Assembly (NCBI RefSeq): GCF_003425665.1
Contig: NZ_QQRQ01000001.1
Location: forward strand, 1-64,000
Reading direction: 5' to 3'
Length of the DNA stretch: 64,000 bases
DNA from: Evtepia gabavorous
Lineage (GTDB): Bacteria > Bacillota > Clostridia > Oscillospirales > Oscillospiraceae
Numbering within the stretch: position 1 is the stretch's first letter; every line of letters begins with the position of its first letter. The notes beneath the pieces are model-generated. The model made no database searches. It saw nothing but the letters and a program-made list of their open reading frames with translations, and had not been told where the DNA came from. A program made the position numbers and the translations under genes. Shown piece by piece: positions 16,844 to 25,368 of this stretch.

Positions 16844-17383
16844 TTACGCACCCTTCTGGTCGGCAATGGCCTGCATCACGCGGGCCAAGCCAGAGATGTT
16901 GGCGTCCAGAACGGTTGCCAGCCCTCTGACGGGGGCGATAAGGGTGCCCAGAACGGTGGCCACCAGGACCTCTCTGCTGGGCAGGTCGGCCAGGGCCTTG
17001 ACCTCGTCCACGGAAATGACTTTGCCATCCACGAAACCGGACTTGATCACGAACTTCTCCTGGGCGGCCAGCTTCTTGGAGAACTCAGCCACCACCTTGG
17101 CCGCAGCCACAGGGTCTCCCTCGCAGATGGCGATGGAAGTGGTGCCCTCCAGGACGTCGCACAGTTCGTCCAGGCCGGCGTTCTTGGCGGCAAAGCGGGC
17201 CAGCGTGTTCTTCACCACGAAGTATTCCACGCCGTTCTCGCGCATCTTGGCGCGCAGCTCGGTGTCCTCTGCCACGGTGATGCCGCGGTAGTCCACAATG
17301 ACGCCGGCGGCGGCATTCTGGAACTTCTCGGTCAGGGAAGCCACAATGGCCTGTTTCTCGCTGAGAATCTTTGCGTTAGGCAT
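16844..17383 (-). CDS. rplJ: 50S ribosomal protein L10
   Basis: 179 aa, the usual length. The N-terminal rRNA-binding domain shows VDYRGITVAEDTELR and the family segment EYFVVKNTLARFA; the C-terminal helix (ARVMQAIADQKGA) carries L12 dimers. First gene of the rplJ-rplL transcript, with a good promoter and an L10-type leader upstream, so autogenous control by the L10-L12 complex is expected. AGGTG lies upstream of the ATG at 17383. Confidence 0.98.
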   Translation of the reverse strand: MPNAKILSEKQAIVASLTEKFQNAAAGVIVDYRGITVAEDTELRAKMRENGVEYFVVKNTLARFAAKNAGLDELCDVLEGTTSIAICEGDPVAAAKVVAEFSKKLAAQEKFVIKSGFVDGKVISVDEVKALADLPSREVLVATVLGTLIAPVRGLATVLDANISGLARVMQAIADQKGA

Positions 17384-17535
17384 GCTGTTGTTTCACCTCC
17401 AGAGTGAGAATGGAACCAAAGAAAAAACGTTCCCGCGCCAAAAGACACAGAAACGTGAAGCAATCATAGATAGAGCTATCTGATGAACTGCATCCTCGGC
17501 AGGATTTATGGGGCACCTGCTGTCTTTGGAACGCT
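17384..17535 (-). promoter_or_regulatory. Ribosomal protein L10-type leader with attenuator
   Basis: The minus-strand leader contains AGACAGCAGGTGCC followed by AATCCTGCCGAGGATG (about 17482-17525), the sequence pattern of Gram-positive L10 leaders, where the AGCAGG/CCUGC stem forms the kink-turn bound by L10. Nearer the gene, ACGTTTC / GGGAACGT with TTTTTT (17422-17456) can act as an attenuator. Confidence 0.8.
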
Positions 17536-17540
17536 GTAAT

Positions 17541-17569
17541 ATTTTATCATTCCGGAAAGGCGCTGTCAA
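17541..17569 (-). promoter_or_regulatory. Sigma-A promoter of rplJ-rplL
   Basis: TTGACA (17564-17569), 17-bp spacer, TAAAAT (17541-17546) on the minus strand. The -35 is exactly the loop of the inverted repeat 17550-17583. Confidence 0.88.
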
Positions 17570-17583
17570 GCGCCTTTCCGGAA
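17550..17583. repeat. Perfect 14-bp inverted repeat whose 6-bp loop is the rplJ -35 box
   Basis: TTCCGGAAAGGCGC (17550-17563) and GCGCCTTTCCGGAA (17570-17583) are exact reverse complements. It lies 44 bp after the rplA stop, where a terminator of the rplK-rplA transcript would be expected, but lacks a U-run. Confidence 0.85.
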
Positions 17584-17627
17584 AATGACAACGGAATTTG
17601 CACTTTTTCTGGGAAAACCCGGAAAAA

Positions 17628-18320
17628 TCAGCCCAGCTTCGCGGCGTTGACCTTGATGCCGGGGCCCATGGTGGAGGCCACCACGCAGCTCTTGATATAG
17701 GTGCCCTTGGCGGCGGCGGGCTTGGCCTTCAGGATGGCGCCCATGAGGGTGCTGAAGTTCTCGCCCAGCTTCTCCGCGCCGAAGGAGACCTTGCCGATGG
17801 GGCAGTGGATGATGTTGGTCTTGTCCAGACGGTACTCCACCTTACCGGCCTTGGCTTCCTGCACGGCGCCGGCCACGTTGGGGGTGACGGTACCGGCCTT
17901 GGGGGAGGGCATGAGGCCCTTGGGGCCCAGCACCTTACCCAGACGGCCCACCACGCTCATCATGTCGGGGGAGGCGATGACCACGTCGAAGTCGAACCAG
18001 TTCTCCTGCTGGATCTTCTGGGCCAGATCGGCCTCGCCCACGTAATCGGCGCCGGCCTCCTTGGCTGCGTCGGCCTTGTCGCCCTTGGCGAAGACCAGCA
18101 CGCGGGGCACCTTGCCGGTGCCGTGGGGGAGCACGATGGCGCCGCGGACCTGCTGGTCGGCGTGACGGGAGTCAACACCCAGCTTCACATGGAGCTCTAC
18201 GGTCTCGTCGAACTTGGCGGGGGCGGTCTTGACAATCAGATCCATGGCCTCTGCGGTGTCATACAGATTGGCCTTGTCGATCTGCTTTGCGCTGTCCTGA
18301 TACTTTTTTCCTCTAAACAT
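17628..18320 (-). CDS. rplA: 50S ribosomal protein L1
   Basis: 230 aa. Contains the family stretches [20 protein letters not shown] and [17 protein letters not shown], and ends [15 protein letters not shown]1 binds 23S rRNA at the E-site stalk and, in many bacteria, represses its own operon mRNA. It follows rplK with a 17-bp gap. The transcript appears to end or be attenuated at the inverted repeat downstream. Confidence 0.98.
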   Translation of the reverse strand: MFRGKKYQDSAKQIDKANLYDTAEAMDLIVKTAPAKFDETVELHVKLGVDSRHADQQVRGAIVLPHGTGKVPRVLVFAKGDKADAAKEAGADYVGEADLAQKIQQENWFDFDVVIASPDMMSVVGRLGKVLGPKGLMPSPKAGTVTPNVAGAVQEAKAGKVEYRLDKTNIIHCPIGKVSFGAEKLGENFSTLMGAILKAKPAAAKGTYIKSCVVASTMGPGIKVNAAKLG

Positions 18321-18337
18321 ATCTCTACCCTCCTGCC

Positions 18338-18763
18338 TTACTCGCCAACGACAATGCCCATGGAGCGGGCAGTACCGGCAATCATGCTCATGGCGGCCTC
18401 GATGGTGGCGGCGTTCAGGTCACGCATCTTGGTCTCGGCAATCTTGCGGACGTCTTCCTTGCTGATGGTGGCAACCTTATCCTTGTTGGGCACACCGGAC
18501 CCCTTCTCAATGTTGCAGGCCTTCTTGATGAGGACCGCGGCGGGGGGGGTCTTGGTGATGAAGGTGAAGGAACGGTCGGCATAGACGGTGATGACCACGG
18601 GGATGATCAGACCCACGTCGTTCTTGGTGCGCTCATTGAATTCCTTGGTAAAGGCGGCAATGTTGATGCCGTGCTGACCCAGAGCGGGGCCAACAGGGGG
18701 CGCCGGCGTTGCCTTGCCGGCGGGAATCTGCAGTTTAACGTATCCAGTTACTTTCTGTGCCAC
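18338..18763 (-). CDS. rplK: 50S ribosomal protein L11
   Basis: 141 aa, full length. N-terminal [23 protein letters not shown] and C-terminal [24 protein letters not shown] match the L11 family, which forms the GTPase centre with 23S rRNA. GGAGGTG lies before the ATG. It sits 79 bp after nusG; this gap contains the GC-rich hairpin CCCGCGG/CCGCGGG (about 18822-18841) without a U-run. Confidence 0.98.
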   Translation of the reverse strand: MAQKVTGYVKLQIPAGKATPAPPVGPALGQHGINIAAFTKEFNERTKNDVGLIIPVVITVYADRSFTFITKTPPAAVLIKKACNIEKGSGVPNKDKVATISKEDVRKIAETKMRDLNAATIEAAMSMIAGTARSMGIVVGE

Positions 18764-18842
18764 TTAGAGCACCTCCATTATGAAAATGTGGTTGGACGGA
18801 GCGGAAGACCACTCCTCCCACGCCCGCGGGACTGCCGCGGGG

Positions 18843-19361
18843 TCAGATGGACTCGATTTGATCCAGGTCCAGTTCCACCGGGGTCTCCCGGCCGAACATG
18901 GACACGACCACCCGCACCTTCTGACGCTCGGTGTCGATCTCTTCCACGATGCCGAGGAAGGACTCCAGCGCGCCGTCGGTGATGCGGACGTTGTCGCCGA
19001 CCTGGTAGGTCACAAGGACCTCCCGCTTTTCCACGCCCAGGGAGGCGATCTCCGCCTCGGTGAGGGGAATGGGCTTGTTTCCAGAGCCGACAAAGCCTGT
19101 GACCCCCCGCACATTGCGGACCAGATGCCAGGTCTCGTCGGTCATCACCATCTTGACCAGCACATAACCGGGGAAGACCTTTCGCTCCACGGTTTTGCTG
19201 CCGGCGTCGGTGATCTCGGTGACGGTCTCCAGAGGAATGTTGACCGCCAGGATCAGGTCGCCCATGTTGCGGTTTTCCACGGCCTTTTCGATGGTGGCTT
19301 TTACGGTGTTTTCATAACCCGAATAGGTGTGAGCCACATACCATTTCGCTTCTTCAGCCAT
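18843..19361 (-). CDS. nusG: Transcription termination/antitermination factor NusG
   Basis: 172 aa. The NGN domain begins KWYVAHTYSGYENTVKA and includes FPGYVLVKMVM; the C-terminal KOW domain reads VGDNVRITDGALESFLGIVEEI. NusG binds RNA polymerase and modulates pausing. Start ATG 19361 follows AAGGGG and gives the typical N-terminus MAEEAKWYV; the longer in-frame extension to 19433 overlaps secE and has no ribosome site. Lies between secE and rplK, the standard order. Confidence 0.97.
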   Translation of the reverse strand: MAEEAKWYVAHTYSGYENTVKATIEKAVENRNMGDLILAVNIPLETVTEITDAGSKTVERKVFPGYVLVKMVMTDETWHLVRNVRGVTGFVGSGNKPIPLTEAEIASLGVEKREVLVTYQVGDNVRITDGALESFLGIVEEIDTERQKVRVVVSMFGRETPVELDLDQIESI

Positions 19362-19377
19362 ACGCGTTCCCCTTTCG

Positions 19378-19692
19378 TCAATGCTGGCCGAAAAGGGAGA
19401 GGAGAGCGTCGATGACGGAGCTTGCAATGCCATCGAAGATCCAAACGATGATGCCTACGACGATGACGCAGACAATGACGATCCCCGTCTTTTTCAGGGT
19501 ATCTGCCCGGGTGGGCCAGGCGACCTTTTTCAGTTCCGCCTTCAGCTCCCGGAAGAACCGCCCCACGCGCTTGAAAAAGCCGGGCTTTTTGTCCTTGTCG
19601 GACTTGGCCTTGGCCTTTTCCGCCTTGGCGGGTTTGGTCTCTTTCGCCTTCTCCTCCGTCCCGTCCTGGTTCATCTTTTCTTTTTCAGACAT
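19378..19692 (-). CDS. secE: Preprotein translocase subunit SecE
   Basis: 104 aa with a lysine- and glutamate-rich cytosolic N-terminus (about 40 residues), the conserved FFRELKAELKKVAWPTRAD amphipathic segment and one C-terminal TM helix (about 70-92). SecE clamps SecY in the translocon. Placed between rpmG and nusG as usual. The charged N-terminal extension is longer than in the minimal family form, which is not rare in Clostridia. Confidence 0.96.
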   Translation of the reverse strand: MSEKEKMNQDGTEEKAKETKPAKAEKAKAKSDKDKKPGFFKRVGRFFRELKAELKKVAWPTRADTLKKTGIVIVCVIVVGIIVWIFDGIASSVIDALLSLFGQH

Positions 19693-19733
19693 TCAGTTCC
19701 ACCCTTCTTTCTTACAGGGAATGTGGGCCATCA

Positions 19734-19898
19734 TCACTTAGTCTCGCTATGAACGGTGTGCTTTCTGCAGAAGGGGCAGTACTTGTTCATCTCTAAGCGG
19801 TCGGGGGTATTCTTCTTGTTCTTCATAGTGTTGTAATTGCGCTGCTTGCATTCATTGCATCTGAGGGTGATTTTCACCCGTGCGCCGGCTTTTGCCAT
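19734..19898 (-). CDS. rpmG: 50S ribosomal protein L33
   Basis: 54 aa. Four zinc-binding cysteines appear as CNEC and CPFC, within [19 protein letters not shown] and [12 protein letters not shown], so this is the zinc-containing (C+) paralogue. Start ATG 19898 follows AAAGGAGGTG at 8-nt spacing; the longer reading frame upstream is leader sequence. First gene of the rpmG-secE-nusG-rplK-rplA run. Confidence 0.96.
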   Translation of the reverse strand: MAKAGARVKITLRCNECKQRNYNTMKNKKNTPDRLEMNKYCPFCRKHTVHSETK

Positions 19899-19932
19899 TT
19901 GCGGCACCTCCTTTACGATGTTCGGCCCCGGG

Positions 19933-19991
19933 AAAAACAAAACGCCGGAAGTCGGCCTTTCGCCTGTCCACAGGCGATTCCGATCCCGGCG
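19933..19991 (-). terminator. Attenuator-like terminator in the rpmG leader
   Basis: On the minus strand CGCCGG...CCGGCG encloses the inner hairpin CGCCTGT/ACAGGCG, and is followed by TTTTGTTTTT. It lies between the promoter and rpmG, so it probably attenuates the operon rather than ending another gene. Confidence 0.65.
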
Positions 19992-20134
19992 CATGCACAG
20001 CAGCCCAAATGGGCATAAAAAGAAAACACGGCTGGATCGGCATCGTTTGCCTCCCTATGTCCAAACGGTCCAGGGTTTGCGCCCAGATACCGTAATCTGC
20101 GCACAAAAAATAAGCCCTTTTCATAGGTGTTTCC

Positions 20135-20164
20135 ATGATACCACAGGCCTGTCCCCATTGTCAA
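20135..20164 (-). promoter_or_regulatory. Promoter of the rpmG-secE-nusG-rplKA operon
   Basis: TTGACA (20159-20164), 18-bp spacer, TATCAT (20135-20140) on the minus strand. It leaves an unusually long leader of about 230 nt before rpmG. The stretch 19899-20290 holds no gene beyond this leader and the divergent ruvX promoter. Confidence 0.75.
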
Positions 20165-20231
20165 GACATTTTTCGGATCCAGAGGGGCTTTCTCTTCCCC
20201 TGGCGGCGGGGCCGGGAAGGGGGCCTTGCCC

Positions 20232-20260
20232 TTGACAAGGGGAGGGCTTCACGATAAGAT
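20232..20260 (+). promoter_or_regulatory. Promoter of ruvX-udp-DUF1847
   Basis: TTGACA (20232-20237), 17-bp spacer, TAAGAT (20255-20260), 30 bp before the start codon. Confidence 0.8.
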
Positions 20261-20290
20261 ACCATTAAAACAACTAAGGAAGTGATCGCT

Positions 20291-20740
20291 GTGCGTATTA
20301 TGGCCATCGACTATGGCGACGCCCGCACCGGGGTGGCCCTGTCGGACCCCACCGGATTCCTGGCCGGACAGACTTTTTTGATCAAGAGCCGGAAGCAGGA
20401 GGTGGTCCTGGAGGAGCTGGCCGCCCTGGTCCAGCGGCAGGGGGCCCAGGAGCTGGTGATGGGCTATCCCAGGAACATGGACGGGACCTTAGGGCCCCGG
20501 GCGGAGAAGTACGCCGCCTTTGCCCGCCGGCTGGAGGAGGCCACCGGCCTGCCGGTGGCCCTCTGGGACGAGCGCCGGACCACGGTGGACGCCCACCGGA
20601 TCTTAGGGGAACAGGGGGTGCGGGCCAAGAACCGGAAGGACAAGATTGACTCGGTGGCCGCCACCTTGATTTTGGAGGGCTATCTGGACTGGAAGCGCCT
20701 TCAGGCCCAGCGACAGGAAAGGGAGGAAGAGACCCCATGA
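20291..20740 (+). CDS. ruvX: Holliday-junction resolvase-like / pre-16S rRNA nuclease YqgF
   Basis: 149 aa with an RNase H-like fold: [16 protein letters not shown] supplies the first catalytic Asp, [10 protein letters not shown] is the strand motif, [12 protein letters not shown] the second acidic motif and [17 protein letters not shown] the last. YqgF trims the 5' end of 16S rRNA precursor in E. coli. GTG 20291 is chosen as start because AAGGAAG is 7 nt before it. The stop overlaps the next ATG (ATGA), so it is coupled to the phosphorylase gene. Confidence 0.93.
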   Translation: MRIMAIDYGDARTGVALSDPTGFLAGQTFLIKSRKQEVVLEELAALVQRQGAQELVMGYPRNMDGTLGPRAEKYAAFARRLEEATGLPVALWDERRTTVDAHRILGEQGVRAKNRKDKIDSVAATLILEGYLDWKRLQAQRQEREEETP

Positions 20741-21522
20741 AACAGGAAGAGCGTTCCGTACAATTTCACATCCAGTGTGCCCCCGGGGACGTGGGCCGGT
20801 ACTGCATTCTGCCGGGCGACCCAGGCAGGAGTGAGATCATCGCCCGCTATTTTGACAACCCCATCCATGTGGCCTACAACCGGGAGTTTAACATCTATAC
20901 CGGCACCCTGCTGGGGGAGAAGGTCAGCGTCTGCTCCACGGGCATCGGGGGACCTTCGGCGGTGATCGCCTTGGAGGAGCTCTGCGCCATCGGCGGGGAT
21001 ACCTTTGTACGCACCGGCACCTGTGGCGGGATCAAGCTGGAGGTCCAGAGCAATGACCTGGTCATCGCCACCGGCGCGGTCCGCCATGAGGGGGCCAGCC
21101 GGGAGTATGCCCCCATTGAGTTCCCGGCGGTGCCCGACTATGAGGTGCTCTCGGCCCTGGTGGACACCGCCAAGGCCCTGGGCCATCCCTGGCACGCGGG
21201 GGTGGTGCAGTGCAAGGACTCCTTCTATGGCCAGCACGCCCCCGGCCGGATGCCGGTGTCCTATGAGCTGGAAGCCAAGTGGGAGGCCTGGAAGCGCCTG
21301 GGGGTGCTGGCCAGCGAGATGGAGTCAGCGGCTCTCTTCACCGCCGCCGCGGCCCTGGGGGTCCGCTGCGGCTCGGCGTTTCACGTGATTTGGAACCAGG
21401 AGCGGGAGAAAGCCGGCCTGGACCAAAAGGAGTCGGAAGATGTCACCCTGTCGGTGAAGCTGGCGGTTGAGGCGGTCAAGGAGCTCATCCGCCGGGACCG
21501 GGCTAAGGAGGGACGGGCATGA
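20737..21522 (+). CDS. udp: Uridine phosphorylase-type nucleoside phosphorylase
   Basis: 261 aa. Family motifs are visible in order: [10 protein letters not shown] (phosphate loop), [26 protein letters not shown] and [10 protein letters not shown] (nucleoside-binding Glu-Met-Glu). It cleaves uridine with phosphate to uracil and ribose-1-phosphate in the cytosol. It overlaps ruvX by 4 nt and the next gene by 4 nt, so the three genes are co-translated. Whether uridine or another nucleoside is preferred cannot be read from the sequence. A uracil permease lies 5 kb downstream. Confidence 0.9.
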   Translation: MKQEERSVQFHIQCAPGDVGRYCILPGDPGRSEIIARYFDNPIHVAYNREFNIYTGTLLGEKVSVCSTGIGGPSAVIALEELCAIGGDTFVRTGTCGGIKLEVQSNDLVIATGAVRHEGASREYAPIEFPAVPDYEVLSALVDTAKALGHPWHAGVVQCKDSFYGQHAPGRMPVSYELEAKWEAWKRLGVLASEMESAALFTAAAALGVRCGSAFHVIWNQEREKAGLDQKESEDVTLSVKLAVEAVKELIRRDRAKEGRA

Positions 21523-22172
21523 GCCAGGAGATCCGCCGGTCCTGCATTGACTGTGCGGTGACCCGCTGTGACAACCACACCTCCACCCGCCCCCACCCTG
21601 CCTTCTGCGTCAGCCAGCAGGTGACAGAGGAACAGCGGGCGGCCTCCCTGAACCAGTATCTCACCGACCAGGAGGACCGAAAGCTGGCCCAGGTGGCCGC
21701 GGGCATTGAGTCCGACGGGTACCGGAAGTGGCCCCGGGTCCAGGAGACCATCCTGTTCGCCAAGCGGATGGGCTACCATAAGATTGGCATTGCCACCTGT
21801 GTGGCCCTGCTCCGAGAGAGCCGGATCTTGGCCAAGATGCTCCGGGCCAATGGTTTTGAGGTCTTCGGCGTGGGGTGCAAAACCGGGGAGATTTTTAAGA
21901 CTGAGCTGGGCATCGACCAGGCCCACCAGGGCCCCGGCCCCGTGGCCTGCAACCCGGTGCTCCAGGCCCAGCTGCTCAACGAGGCGGGGACAGAACTGAA
22001 CATTGTCATGGGTCTGTGCGTGGGCCATGACAGCCTGTTTTATAAGCATGCCAAGGCGGTGACCACCACCCTGGTGGTGAAGGACCGGGTCCTGGTCCAC
22101 AACCCGGTGATGGCCCTGTACACCGCCGAGGGGTATTATGCCAACCTCATGCGGCCTTTGGAAGACGAATGA
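21519..22172 (+). CDS. DUF1847 family cysteine-rich protein
   Basis: 217 aa. The N-terminus has [13 protein letters not shown], a probable metal-binding cluster, and the body repeats family stretches such as [20 protein letters not shown] and [18 protein letters not shown]. About ten cysteines in total suggest an iron-sulfur or zinc protein. The function of the family is unknown. The start overlaps the stop of the phosphorylase gene (ATGA) and a strong terminator follows, so it is the last gene of the ruvX operon. The link with nucleoside salvage is only positional. Confidence 0.85.
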   Translation: MSQEIRRSCIDCAVTRCDNHTSTRPHPAFCVSQQVTEEQRAASLNQYLTDQEDRKLAQVAAGIESDGYRKWPRVQETILFAKRMGYHKIGIATCVALLRESRILAKMLRANGFEVFGVGCKTGEIFKTELGIDQAHQGPGPVACNPVLQAQLLNEAGTELNIVMGLCVGHDSLFYKHAKAVTTTLVVKDRVLVHNPVMALYTAEGYYANLMRPLEDE

Positions 22173-22177
22173 ATCCC

Positions 22178-22206
22178 TCCCGCCCCTCCGGGGGCGGGAT
22201 TTTTTC
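22178..22206 (+). terminator. Intrinsic terminator of ruvX-udp-DUF1847
   Basis: CCCGCCCC / GGGGCGGG stem with loop TCCG, then ATTTTTTCC. Confidence 0.92.
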
Positions 22207-22243
22207 CTTCGGGGGCGCATAGGTTATGTTTGGGGTGGTGGGT

Positions 22244-22801
22244 ATGGAACAAAAATTTCCCATGGAACAGGGCTGGCTCCTCTGCCGGGAGACCGGCGGG
22301 CGGGCCGAGCTCACCATGGAGGTCCCCGGCGGGAGCCGGGGACTCTACCGGGGGTATGTCCTGGGGGAGCGGGGCCTGATGGACCTGGGCACCCTTCTGC
22401 CTGAGGGGAATGTCCTCCGCCTGCGCCGGACATTTCCCGTGGAGCGCCTGCGCAGCCAGGGATGCTGGCCGGTCACCGGGGGCAGGGTGCAGATGACCTA
22501 TGCTTTCACCGGCCAGCCCGCTGCTGCTCCGCCCCGGGGCTGGAAGGAACTGGACCATCCGGAGACCCTGTTTCCCCAGGACCCGGTGCTGGCCCAGGCG
22601 GCCCGGGCCGGGGGGCGGGGGATGCTCTGCCGGCGGCAGGATGAGACCTTCTGCCTGGCCTACCCCTGGGACCCCCGCCGTCCCTTTCCCCTGACACCGG
22701 CTTTCTGTCTGGCCCGTGTCAAGCTTTTGCGCGGGCAGCCCCATGTGATCTTCCGATTTCGTCCCGAGGGGGTGCCCATCCCCCCAGCGGAGGAGGAATG
22801 A
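22244..22801 (+). CDS. Hypothetical protein
   Basis: 185 aa, not recognised. It is rich in Gly, Pro and Arg, with a first half of alternating strands (LTMEVPGGSRGLYRGYVLGE, LMDLGTLLPEGNVLRLRRTF) that reads like a small beta domain and no TM segment or signal peptide. A Gly-rich purine stretch precedes ATG 22244; an earlier in-frame ATG at 22226 lacks a ribosome site. It lies upstream of Mini-III and rqcH in the same direction. Codon use is like its neighbours, so it is probably a real gene. Confidence 0.6.
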   Translation: MEQKFPMEQGWLLCRETGGRAELTMEVPGGSRGLYRGYVLGERGLMDLGTLLPEGNVLRLRRTFPVERLRSQGCWPVTGGRVQMTYAFTGQPAAAPPRGWKELDHPETLFPQDPVLAQAARAGGRGMLCRRQDETFCLAYPWDPRRPFPLTPAFCLARVKLLRGQPHVIFRFRPEGVPIPPAEEE

Positions 22802-22883
22802 GCCTGCACCGGGGAAGATGGGTTGCCATCTGCCCCAAACTGGGGTAAAATGGGGGAAATGCCAAAGACAACGGAGCGACACT

Positions 22884-23288
22884 ATGGATTATTTTCACCT
22901 GTCTGAGGACAAACAGGACATTTTGAACATGAGCAGCCTGGGGCTGGCCTACCTGGGGGACGCGGTCTATGAGGTCATGGTCCGCTCCTGGCTGTGTCTG
23001 CGGGGCAAGCTCACCCCTGGGGCCCTGCACCGGTCGGCCCTGGACTATGTGGCCGCCCCCCGCCAGGCGGCTCTGCTGGAAAAGCTGCTGCCGGTTCTCC
23101 GCCCGGAGGAGACCCAGGTATTCAAGCGGGGCCGCAACGCCAATCCTCACTCCCATCCCCGGGGTGCCACCCGCCGGGAGTATCAGGTTGCCACAGGACT
23201 GGAGGCCCTGTTTGGCTGGCTCTATCTCCGGGGAGAGACCGGACGGCTCAATGAGCTGTTTGAGATGATGATGGAAGGAGAGGACTGA
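22884..23288 (+). CDS. mrnC: Mini-ribonuclease III
   Basis: 134 aa: an RNase III catalytic domain without the dsRNA-binding domain. SLGLAYLGDAVYEVMVR holds the signature with the catalytic Asp, and TGLEALFGWLYLRGETGRLNELF matches the second acidic motif. Mini-III matures 23S rRNA in Gram-positive bacteria. Start ATG 22884 follows GGAG and gives the typical start MDYFHLSEDKQ; the longer upstream frame is unlikely. The rqcH gene begins 1 nt after its stop. Confidence 0.93.
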   Translation: MDYFHLSEDKQDILNMSSLGLAYLGDAVYEVMVRSWLCLRGKLTPGALHRSALDYVAAPRQAALLEKLLPVLRPEETQVFKRGRNANPHSHPRGATRREYQVATGLEALFGWLYLRGETGRLNELFEMMMEGED

Positions 23289-23289
23289 C

Positions 23290-25041
23290 ATGCCCATGGA
23301 CGCCCTTTGCCTGTCCGCCGTCTGCCGGGAGGTGGAGCCGGCGGTGCTGGGCGGACGGATCGACAAGATTTACCAGCCCAGCCGGGACGAAATTCTGCTG
23401 CAGATCCGGGGCCGGGCGGGGAGCTGCCGCCTGCTGCTGTCGGCCAACCCCAGCCGGCCCCGGCTCCAGCTCACCGATCTGCCCCGGGAGAACCCCGCCG
23501 AGCCCCCCATGTTCTGCATGCTGCTGCGGAAATATCTGGCGGGGGGAAAAATCCTGGCCCTCCGCCAGCCCCCGATGGAGCGTCTGGCGGAGCTGGTTGT
23601 CGAGGCCGCCAATGAGATGGGGGACAAAGTCCGCCGCCGTCTGGTGTTGGAAGCCATGGGCCGCCGGACCAACCTCCTGCTGTTGGACGGGGAGGACCGG
23701 ATTGTGGACTGCCTGCGCCGGGTGGAGGGGGACCTGACCCAGGCCCGCCCCCTGCTGCCGGGGATGTTTTATCAGTACCCCGCCCCCCAGCCGGGGAAGA
23801 AGAACCCGGGGGCCCTCACCCCCGCCGACCGGACGGAGCTGCTGGCGCTGGGACAGGGGGCGGGCCCGGCGGACCGGTTCCTCCTGGATCACTGCATGGG
23901 CCTGTCGCCCCTGCTGGCCCGGGAGCTGGCCTTTGAGGCCTTTGGCGAGGTGGACGCCCCGGTGAGCCGGGACCCGGCAGCCCTGCTGGACAAGCTGGAG
24001 AGGCTGCTGGCCCGCCTGTCCCAGGGGGAGGCTGTGCCCACCCTGCTGGTCCGGGAGGGCAAGCCGGTGGATTTCTCCTTCCGGCCCATCCTCCAGTACG
24101 GCCCCGGCACGGAGAGCCGGGCCTATCCCACCTTTGCCGCCCTCCTGGACGCCTTTTACCAGGCCCGGGAGACCGCCGACCAGGTGCGCCAGAAGGGGCA
24201 GGATTTCCTCAAAACCCTCACCCAGGCCCGGGAGCGGCTGGCCCGGAAGATGGCCCTCCAGGAGAAGGAGCTGGCCGCCACAGGCGACCGGGACCGGGAC
24301 CGGATGTACGGGGACCTGATCACCGCCAACCTCTACCGCATGGAGAAGGGGGCCCGGGTGCTGCGGACGGAAAACTATTACGACCCTGACGGCGGCCAGG
24401 TGGAGATCCCGCTGGACCCCTTGAAGACGCCCCAGCAGAACGCCGCCCGCTACTATAAGAACTATACCAAAGCCAAGACCGCCGAGACCATGCTTACCCT
24501 CCAGCTGGAGAAAGGGGCCCAGGAGGCGGCCTATCTGGACAGCGTTCTGGACAGCGTGTCCCGGGCGGAGGGGGACCGAGACTTGGAGGAAATCCGCCAG
24601 GAGCTGGTGGAGACCGGCTACCTCCGCCGCCGGGCCAAGGCCAAGGACCGGATGAAGCGGCCCGGCGCAAAGCCCTTGGAGTTTCGCTCCACCGCCGGCC
24701 TGCGGATCTCCGTGGGACGGAACAACCTGCAAAACGACCGGCTGACCACCAAGCAGGCGGGGAAATGGGACTACTGGTTTCATACCCAAAAGATTCACGG
24801 TGCCCATGTGATCCTCTGGACCGAGGGCCGGCAGCCCGACGACCAGAGCCTCCGGGAGGCCGCCGCTCTGGCCGCTTGGTTCTCCCAGGGGCGGGAGGGG
24901 AAGAAGGTCCCTGTGGACTACACCCCGGTGAAATACGTGAAGAAACCCGCCGGCGCCCGGCCGGGGATGGTGGTTTACACCACCTATCAGACCGCCTATG
25001 TGGACCCGGACCCCGCCTTGGCGGACACGCTGCGTGCATGA
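23290..25041 (+). CDS. rqcH: Ribosome quality-control protein RqcH (NFACT/Rqc2 family)
   Basis: 583 aa. NFACT-N begins ALCLSAVCREVEPAVLGGRIDKIYQ; a helical and coiled-coil middle spans about 280-440; the NFACT-R domain near the C-terminus has RISVGRNNLQNDRLTTKQA and WFHTQKIHGAHVIL. RqcH binds obstructed 50S subunits and recruits tRNA-Ala to add C-terminal alanine tails that mark nascent chains for decay. AAGGAG lies 9 nt before the start. It is tightly linked to Mini-III, another ribosome-associated factor. Confidence 0.95.
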   Translation: MPMDALCLSAVCREVEPAVLGGRIDKIYQPSRDEILLQIRGRAGSCRLLLSANPSRPRLQLTDLPRENPAEPPMFCMLLRKYLAGGKILALRQPPMERLAELVVEAANEMGDKVRRRLVLEAMGRRTNLLLLDGEDRIVDCLRRVEGDLTQARPLLPGMFYQYPAPQPGKKNPGALTPADRTELLALGQGAGPADRFLLDHCMGLSPLLARELAFEAFGEVDAPVSRDPAALLDKLERLLARLSQGEAVPTLLVREGKPVDFSFRPILQYGPGTESRAYPTFAALLDAFYQARETADQVRQKGQDFLKTLTQARERLARKMALQEKELAATGDRDRDRMYGDLITANLYRMEKGARVLRTENYYDPDGGQVEIPLDPLKTPQQNAARYYKNYTKAKTAETMLTLQLEKGAQEAAYLDSVLDSVSRAEGDRDLEEIRQELVETGYLRRRAKAKDRMKRPGAKPLEFRSTAGLRISVGRNNLQNDRLTTKQAGKWDYWFHTQKIHGAHVILWTEGRQPDDQSLREAAALAAWFSQGREGKKVPVDYTPVKYVKKPAGARPGMVVYTTYQTAYVDPDPALADTLRA

Positions 25042-25056
25042 GAGGAGGCAAATCGG

Positions 25057-25254
25057 ATGGCGTCTTTTGTCTGTTACCGGTTCCAGTGTCCCCGGTATCC
25101 TGATTGCGCCCTGGCCGCGGGAAAGGGCTGCTGCATCGAGCGGGACCCGGACCAGCAGGAGGTCCCGGAGGGGGCGTGCACCAAGGAGAAGGAGTATCCC
25201 TATTTCCGCCCTGCTCCGCCGAATCCTGTCCATGCCTGGCTGCGCCGGAAGTGA
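25057..25254 (+). CDS. Small cysteine-rich protein of unknown function
   Basis: 65 aa with six cysteines (positions about 6, 11, 17, 25, 26 and 41), including FQCPRYPDC and GKGCCIERD, and a proline-rich tail. The ribosome site AGGAGG is 8 nt upstream and the start lies 15 bp after rqcH. I do not recognise a family. Cysteine spacing is compatible with a metal site. It sits between rqcH and a cysteine desulfurase. Confidence 0.65.
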   Translation: MASFVCYRFQCPRYPDCALAAGKGCCIERDPDQQEVPEGACTKEKEYPYFRPAPPNPVHAWLRRK

Positions 25255-25368
25255 AAAATCTGTCTGCATAAGCCGGGCGGATTTGCCGCACACTGAAGAG
25301 AAGAGGCGGCCCCTCGGAGAGGCCGCGATCAGGGAACGTAAGGTTCCGGGAAGAAGGGGAAATACCAG

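Noticed and set aside
19852-20136. 94-codon minus-strand frame across the rpmG leader and start
   Set aside because: It overlaps the conserved rpmG start out of frame. A shorter leader peptide inside it remains possible and is noted as a finding, but I do not list it as a gene.
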